A stretch of 10,316 bases of DNA from Nitrosomonas sp. (GTDB lineage Bacteria > Pseudomonadota > Gammaproteobacteria > Burkholderiales > Nitrosomonadaceae), in contig JAJFJI010000050.1 in the NCBI GenBank assembly GCA_021774205.1, positions 1-10,316 on the forward strand, written 5' to 3'. This document shows positions 6,686-10,316 of the stretch, piece after piece (position 1 is the first letter of the stretch; each line of letters starts with the position of its first letter). The notes under the pieces are model-generated. The model was given only the letters and a program-made list of their open reading frames with translations, was not told the origin of the DNA and searched no databases. The translations under genes were made by a program, and so were the position numbers.

Positions 6686-6931
6686 TTAAACCTAAAATCC
6701 TCAGTTGAGTGGTGTATAGCGTGCGTTGTTGTTTCTTTTTGGCAAGGCGCAATGAGACGGTATAACCCGTTATTACAACGAATTGCAACGCAATAAAAAA
6801 AGAAACAACGGCGTGCGATAAGCATCATCGCGTACCGCACCTTATAGGTGCATGTCATAGTGAAAAATATGCGTCTTCTTTTCATGAGATGACTTATTAC
6901 TGTCGCGGTCAACTGGGGATTTTAGGTTAAA
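6686..6931 (-). mobile_element. Miniature inverted-repeat element, long copy (236 bp) with TTAAA duplication
   Basis: The element proper is 6691-6926. Its left end is CCTAAAATCCTCAGTTG; its right end is the reverse complement with one change (GGGGAT for GAGGAT). TTAAA flanks both sides (6686-6690 and 6927-6931). Read on the minus strand it aligns with the copy at 1311-1445: long identical blocks include CTCATGAAAAGAAGAC, CATATTTTTCACTATGACA and CGCGATGATGCTTAT. It has about 101 bp more internal sequence, which carries its own inverted repeat. The right-hand duplication contains the stop codon of the DUF4139 gene, so the insertion lies exactly at that gene's 3' end. A minus-strand reading frame through the element (83 codons, to 6661) is not supported as a gene: the matching frame in the other copy differs mostly at amino-acid-changing positions and stops early. 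No transposase is encoded. Confidence 0.85.
6728..6809. repeat. Internal inverted repeat of the long element
   Basis: GTTGTTTCTTTTT (6728-6740) is the perfect reverse complement of AAAAAGAAACAAC (6797-6809), with a 56-bp loop. It lies wholly inside the segment missing from the short copy. In RNA it would form a stem nested in the larger terminal-repeat hairpin. Confidence 0.75.
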
Positions 6932-9029
6932 CCCGGATGCCTGCAATAAAGTCTTTGAATTTCTCCAATTGTGTGCTTTTTTCTATCTCAAGTTTGGCAC
7001 GGCGAGCAACCATTGCTTCAAGTTTATCTTCTTGTTTGTTTAAACGTTCTAGGTAACGTTGACCAATGTCAGAGTTATCGGGCACGGCGCGCAGGTTTTC
7101 ACGAATACGTTGCTGATCATTAAAAATGGATTGGCGATTGTCATCCAATTGACGAATTTCTGTGTCAATTTTGTCAACCGCCAAGCGCATGCTCGCAAGT
7201 TTCTCAAAAAGTTCGCGTGTGCTTTGGTCCAATTGATGTGTTGCCGTCGTATAGGCATTAAATTGCTGATAGGAGAGATCCATGATTCGCATGGACTGCT
7301 GCCGATCACGTTCAAGAATAACAGTCATGGTCTTGCTCTCGCCAGGTTTTACCGGCATGCGGATGCGATAGTGTGTTTTGGTTGTTTCCACATCTTCAGG
7401 GCTGGGCTGAACAAGCTTATATTGATTCTGGCGTGGATGTTCCAACATCACCATACGCGCCTCCTCTGCAGGAGCACTAACCGTGTACTTGGTTTTAGAA
7501 CGATATTTTGTGGTTGCAGCTAACACACCGCCGCTGATGGTGATAGTTCCCTGGTGTGTGGTGCTTTTATCGTCTTTATCAACCAACGTTTTCGTGTCTA
7601 GCGCGAAGCTGACTAAGCGCGCTTCGCCTTTTGGAAGTACAGGAAGTTTGGCATCACCGACAAAATGGTTTGCGCCATTGTTCGAGTTCTCATCAAAAAG
7701 TGTAACAATGCCAGGCGGCAACCCTGTTTTCCCGTTATTTTTGACACGCAACGCTGCAAGTGGATGGGTAGCATGTGTTTCAGGCTGGTAAAGCCACACA
7801 CGTTCAATCGGTAATTCACGGCTGACAAAAGGCAGCATGAGTGAATGACCTGCCGCCAAATCAAATGTATTAGGGAAGCGAAAAAGGATCTGTGTCGTCG
7901 CTTCTTCACTGACTGCAGCCTGTGTTTGCGACAATCGCAAGCCGCCATCTACCGGCACTGGCACAACACTCATTGGCATTTCGTTAGCAACAATTTCTTC
8001 AGCCTGATCAAAACTGCTAGCCCGTTCAGTTTTGGCCATATTTTTAGCTTGTCGTCGCCCAGGATATTGGGCACCTTCTTGTTCAGCTATTTCTTGATCA
8101 GCTTCCGAACTTGAAGCCATACCCACGATTCCAGTATCCGGACGGGGAAGAACACGGCCAAGCACTTCTACTGGCATAATAGGACGACTAACATAATAAG
8201 ACTGATAAAGTGGCTGGCGGAAAGTAACAGGATTGCCGGAGACAAGCGTCAGCGCCACATCATTCCAATCCTGGCCTGTCATATTTTCAATGATGGCCCA
8301 ACCTTGCATAAAGCTGGTCTTCTTATCTTTAGTTGGAAGCAGCAGACGATATGCTGCCTTCCACAGCGGCGTTTCTACAACATAGGCCACGGATACATTG
8401 CGGGTTCCATCGCCCCGAAGATCGATAGTAAGTGCACGACTATCACGCGCAGCATTTGCATGAATCGCTTTGAGCGCCTGGTCAACCTGCATACGTAGCT
8501 TGTCATCATCAAAGCGAACAGCATTGAGGTCTTCTAATACCGTTTGTTTAAGACCATTTTCACTTGAAAGAGTCAATCGGTGACGCGTGATGACTTGTCG
8601 GCCGTCATCAAGTGTTACTGTTTCTGGCATAACGCGAATTATTTTGCCACTTATCTGGGTTGGCCCGGTAACGGTGACAGCAGCGCCTTGCAATGCATTA
8701 AGTAATGCAACAGGGGAATTAATTTCATGCTGAGAGAATGGAAGATCCCGGAAAAATTGGCTGAGCGGCGCGCGACCAGGTAAAGATATGCTGCCCAGCT
8801 GTCCACTGTTGTCAAACACCATCAAGCTTTTGAGCAAGTCATCCACCTGATCGAATTGCACAGAAAGTGAAATTCTTGCATCATCTGTTACCTCACCCTC
8901 ATGTTCAAAATGGGCGACGCCACTGGTGGACAATATCACGTGTTTAATCGGAAGCATTTCATCATCCACAGCTTGCGCGGTTACACTGACCCCAAAAAAA
9001 CTAATCAGTATCAGAATAAATTTTTTCAT
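6927..9029 (-). CDS. Secreted DUF4139-domain protein with C-terminal coiled coil
   Basis: A 700-residue protein. The N-terminus MKKFILILISFFGVSVTAQA is a standard signal peptide with a likely cut after residue 20, so the mature protein is periplasmic or outer-membrane associated. The YVVETPLWKAAYRLLLP stretch (216-232), followed by GWAIIENMTGQDWNDVALTLVSG from 243, is characteristic of DUF4139 proteins. The region 300-365 is polar and low in structure, probably a linker. Beta-rich sequence follows to about 590. Residues 600-695 are charged and helical with heptad-like spacing, a likely coiled coil. The family has no settled biochemical role; some members are loosely linked to cell-envelope processes. 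The ATG is preceded by AGGGAG at good spacing (9035-9040). The stop codon lies within the TTAAA duplication of the adjacent miniature element, whose hairpin could act as a transcript end. No other gene shares this transcript in the window. Confidence 0.88.
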   Translation of the reverse strand: MKKFILILISFFGVSVTAQAVDDEMLPIKHVILSTSGVAHFEHEGEVTDDARISLSVQFDQVDDLLKSLMVFDNSGQLGSISLPGRAPLSQFFRDLPFSQHEINSPVALLNALQGAAVTVTGPTQISGKIIRVMPETVTLDDGRQVITRHRLTLSSENGLKQTVLEDLNAVRFDDDKLRMQVDQALKAIHANAARDSRALTIDLRGDGTRNVSVAYVVETPLWKAAYRLLLPTKDKKTSFMQGWAIIENMTGQDWNDVALTLVSGNPVTFRQPLYQSYYVSRPIMPVEVLGRVLPRPDTGIVGMASSSEADQEIAEQEGAQYPGRRQAKNMAKTERASSFDQAEEIVANEMPMSVVPVPVDGGLRLSQTQAAVSEEATTQILFRFPNTFDLAAGHSLMLPFVSRELPIERVWLYQPETHATHPLAALRVKNNGKTGLPPGIVTLFDENSNNGANHFVGDAKLPVLPKGEARLVSFALDTKTLVDKDDKSTTHQGTITISGGVLAATTKYRSKTKYTVSAPAEEARMVMLEHPRQNQYKLVQPSPEDVETTKTHYRIRMPVKPGESKTMTVILERDRQQSMRIMDLSYQQFNAYTTATHQLDQSTRELFEKLASMRLAVDKIDTEIRQLDDNRQSIFNDQQRIRENLRAVPDNSDIGQRYLERLNKQEDKLEAMVARRAKLEIEKSTQLEKFKDFIAGIRV

Positions 9030-9116
9030 GAATTCTCCCTGTTTAGTAAGAACCTAAAACTGCAGGTGCAATTGACAGCAACATTACCATGCATCATGCT
9101 ACTGGAATAGTTTTTT

Positions 9117-9146
9117 ACTATAATTAACCAAGATACCAATTACCAA
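9117..9146 (-). promoter_or_regulatory. Candidate sigma-70 promoter of the DUF4139 gene
   Basis: On the minus strand TTGGTA (9146-9141) and TATAGT (9122-9117) stand 18 bp apart. Each hexamer matches the consensus only partly. Transcription would begin near 9110 and give a leader of about 80 nt. Confidence 0.35.
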
Positions 9147-9267
9147 CGAGCAAATACACGATCAAGGCCAAGTCGCTGTTATATGGCATATACGATCAGT
9201 CCTGCACATTAAACACGCCCACTATTTTCTCCACAGACAGGAGCTAAGCTTCCAACAACAAGCACAC

Positions 9268-9297
9268 CTTGATTAATTTACCGAGCGACGCCATCTA
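9268..9297 (+). promoter_or_regulatory. Sigma-32 (heat-shock) type promoter upstream of cbpA
   Basis: CTTGATT (9268-9274) is followed after 14 bp by CGCCATCTA (9289-9297). The RpoH consensus is CTTGAAA, a 13-17 bp spacer, then CCCCATNT; the -10 matches at seven of eight positions and the -35 at five of seven. A start near 9304 would leave a leader of about 80 nt. A heat-shock promoter fits a gene for a DnaJ-type co-chaperone. By contrast, E. coli cbpA is mainly driven by sigma-S. Confidence 0.6.
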
Positions 9298-9353
9298 TTG
9301 AAAAATTGATCTGACTAGGACTCCATCAATACTAACTTGACGGAGCACTCGCG

Positions 9354-9365
9354 ATGAAAGCTTAA
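9354..9365 (+). other. Three-codon leader minigene candidate ahead of cbpA
   Basis: ATG AAA GCT TAA, preceded by CGGAG at 9341-9345 at workable spacing. It ends 4 bp before the cbpA ribosome binding site. It may be chance, or it may influence translation of the TTG-started gene by reinitiation. Confidence 0.2.
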
Positions 9366-9369
9366 TAAA

Positions 9370-9375
9370 AAGGAG
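9370..9375 (+). promoter_or_regulatory. Strong ribosome binding site that fixes the TTG start of cbpA
   Basis: AAGGAG stands 6 nt before the TTG at 9382. No ATG or GTG in frame lies nearby: the ATG at 9354 is followed by a stop codon after three codons. This makes TTG the credible start. Confidence 0.85.
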
Positions 9376-9381
9376 AAAAAA

Positions 9382-10316
9382 TTGGAATTTAAGGACTATT
9401 ACAAAACGCTGGGTGTTTCGCGTGACGCTTCGGCGGAAGAAATTAAGAAAGCGTTCCGCCGCCAGGCGCGCAAATATCACCCGGATGTATCTAAAGTTGC
9501 AGACGCCGAACAAAAAATGAAAGAAGTCAATGAAGCGAACGCAGTCCTATCCGATCCGGAGAAACGTGCAGCTTATGATCAGTTGGGTCAAGGTTACCAG
9601 GCTGGCAAGGAATTTCATCCGCCGCCAGATTGGAATGCGGGTTTTGAATTTAGTGGGCGCGAATTTTCCGGAGCACAAGCCGGCGATTTTAGTGATTTCT
9701 TTGCGGAATTTTTTGGACGCGCGGGTGAGCGGTCACCGCATTCGCATCACCGTACCCGGGGTGAAGATCATCACGCCAAGATTATGCTCGATCTGGAAGA
9801 CACCTATCGCGGTGCCAGCCGTAGTCTGACGTTACGTGCTCCACACGTGAATGACAAAGGGCAAATAAAGCTTGCCGAGCACAAGATAAACGTTCGTATT
9901 CCAAAAGGTGTGCATGAAGGCCAAGTCATCCGGCTTGCTGGCCAGGGCGGACCTGGCATGGCTGGCGCATCCGCCGGTGATCTTTTTCTTGAAGTGCATT
10001 TCAATCCACATACCCGTTACTGGGTCGAGAAAAAGGATGTTTTTGCCACTTTGCCAGTGTCGCCTTGGGAAGCGACACTGGGCGCTACCGTCAAGTTTCC
10101 GGTTCCGGATAGTTTGGTCGAGGTACGTATTCCCGAAGGATCTCAAACAAACCGTAAGCTGCGTCTTAAGGGACGAGGAATTCCAGCCGCGTCACCTGGC
10201 GATCTCTATTTGGTACTGGAAGTTGTTTTACCACCTGCAACAACGCCAAAAGCAAAGGAAATTTATCAAAAAATGGCACAGGAACTAGCTTTTAATCCGC
10301 GTGAAAAAATGGGAGT
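9382..10316 (+). CDS. cbpA: CbpA-type DnaJ-family co-chaperone (3' end cut by window edge)
   Basis: 311 codons are visible and the frame is still open at the edge. E. coli CbpA has 306 residues, so only a few codons should be missing. Translation starts at TTG with (f)MEFKDYYKTLGVS. The J domain covers about residues 5-68 and has the essential HPD at 33-35 in KYHPDVSK, the site that stimulates the DnaK ATPase. A linker rich in Gly and Phe follows (about 70-120, with DFSDFFAEFFGR). Two beta-sandwich peptide-binding domains come next (RIPKGVHEGQVIRLAGQGG, later VRIPEGSQTNRKLRLKGRG). The cysteine-rich zinc finger of true DnaJ is absent, which marks it as CbpA-type. CbpA works with DnaK in protein folding and binds curved DNA in E. 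coli. No cbpM gene is visible, as the window ends first. Confidence 0.93.
   Translation, partial: MEFKDYYKTLGVSRDASAEEIKKAFRRQARKYHPDVSKVADAEQKMKEVNEANAVLSDPEKRAAYDQLGQGYQAGKEFHPPPDWNAGFEFSGREFSGAQAGDFSDFFAEFFGRAGERSPHSHHRTRGEDHHAKIMLDLEDTYRGASRSLTLRAPHVNDKGQIKLAEHKINVRIPKGVHEGQVIRLAGQGGPGMAGASAGDLFLEVHFNPHTRYWVEKKDVFATLPVSPWEATLGATVKFPVPDSLVEVRIPEGSQTNRKLRLKGRGIPAASPGDLYLVLEVVLPPATTPKAKEIYQKMAQELAFNPREKMG

Larger units (their letters stand above)
9030..9381. other. Divergent intergenic region between the DUF4139 gene and cbpA
   Basis: 352 bp without a gene. It holds the ribosome binding sites and probable promoters of both divergent genes (listed separately). The middle part, about 9150-9260, shows no recognisable feature. 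A TTGACA at 9072-9077 (+) lacks a properly spaced -10 box, since the TATAAT at 9119-9124 is 41 bp away. Confidence 0.5.

Noticed and set aside
6661..6912. 83-codon minus-strand reading frame across the long miniature element
   Set aside because: The aligned frame in the short copy (from about 1352, +) stops after 27 codons inside the terminal repeat. Differences between copies mostly change amino acids, and neither has a ribosome binding site.
7059..7523. 154-codon plus-strand frame
   Set aside because: It lies entirely opposite the DUF4139 coding sequence and is a shadow of it.
9053..9068. CCTAAAACTGCAGGTG resembling the terminal repeat of the miniature elements
   Set aside because: Only the first seven bases match without a gap, no partner end or TTAAA duplication is seen, and it lies just upstream of a gene with a normal leader.
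9072..9124. TTGACA and TATAAT as a sigma-70 promoter on the plus strand
   Set aside because: The hexamers are 41 bp apart instead of 16-18 bp, so they cannot form one promoter.
9908..10288. 126-codon plus-strand frame
   Set aside because: It overlaps the conserved CbpA coding sequence in another frame.

Overview
The window looks like chromosomal DNA from a Gram-negative proteobacterium, most likely a betaproteobacterium. This is inferred from a TfpX/TfpZ-type pilin accessory protein, an ArfB tail, a CbpA-type DnaJ paralogue with a sigma-32-like promoter, and a respiratory GlpD. A Nitrosomonas-like host would fit the mix, but nothing here proves the genus.

Layout, left to right. Bases 1-127 hold the basic tail of the ribosome-rescue hydrolase ArfB (+). 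At 169-1140 (+) there is a protein with three membrane segments and a complete endonuclease/exonuclease/phosphatase domain. A 407-bp gap follows, containing a 135-bp miniature inverted-repeat element flanked by TTAAA duplications. At 1548-2345 (+) is a lone TfpX/TfpZ-family type IV pilin accessory gene, followed by a good bidirectional hairpin terminator and then a ~490-bp gap that looks like a scar of degraded sequence.

From 6572 down to 2838 (-) lies a compact three-gene glycerophosphodiester/glycerol-3-phosphate operon: a cytosolic glycerophosphodiester phosphodiesterase, GlpD, and an FGGY-family kinase. Each gene overlaps the next by 11-16 bp. The phosphodiesterase would release glycerol-3-phosphate, GlpD would oxidise it to dihydroxyacetone phosphate and pass electrons to quinone, and the kinase would feed in a further phosphorylated polyol or sugar. 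The kinase lacks one residue expected of a classical glycerol kinase. No transporter gene is present, so recycling of internal or scavenged phospholipid head groups is one reading.

Upstream of that operon is a second, longer (236-bp), oppositely oriented copy of the miniature element. It sits exactly at the stop codon of a 700-residue secreted DUF4139-family protein (9029-6927, -). A divergent intergenic region then leads to cbpA (+), which starts at TTG behind a strong ribosome binding site and a heat-shock-type promoter, and runs off the right edge.

The most notable non-genic content is the pair of related miniature elements with TTAAA target duplications and IS1380-like terminal character. 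I saw no rRNA, tRNA, CRISPR array or complete insertion sequence, and no clear multi-gene system of a new kind.
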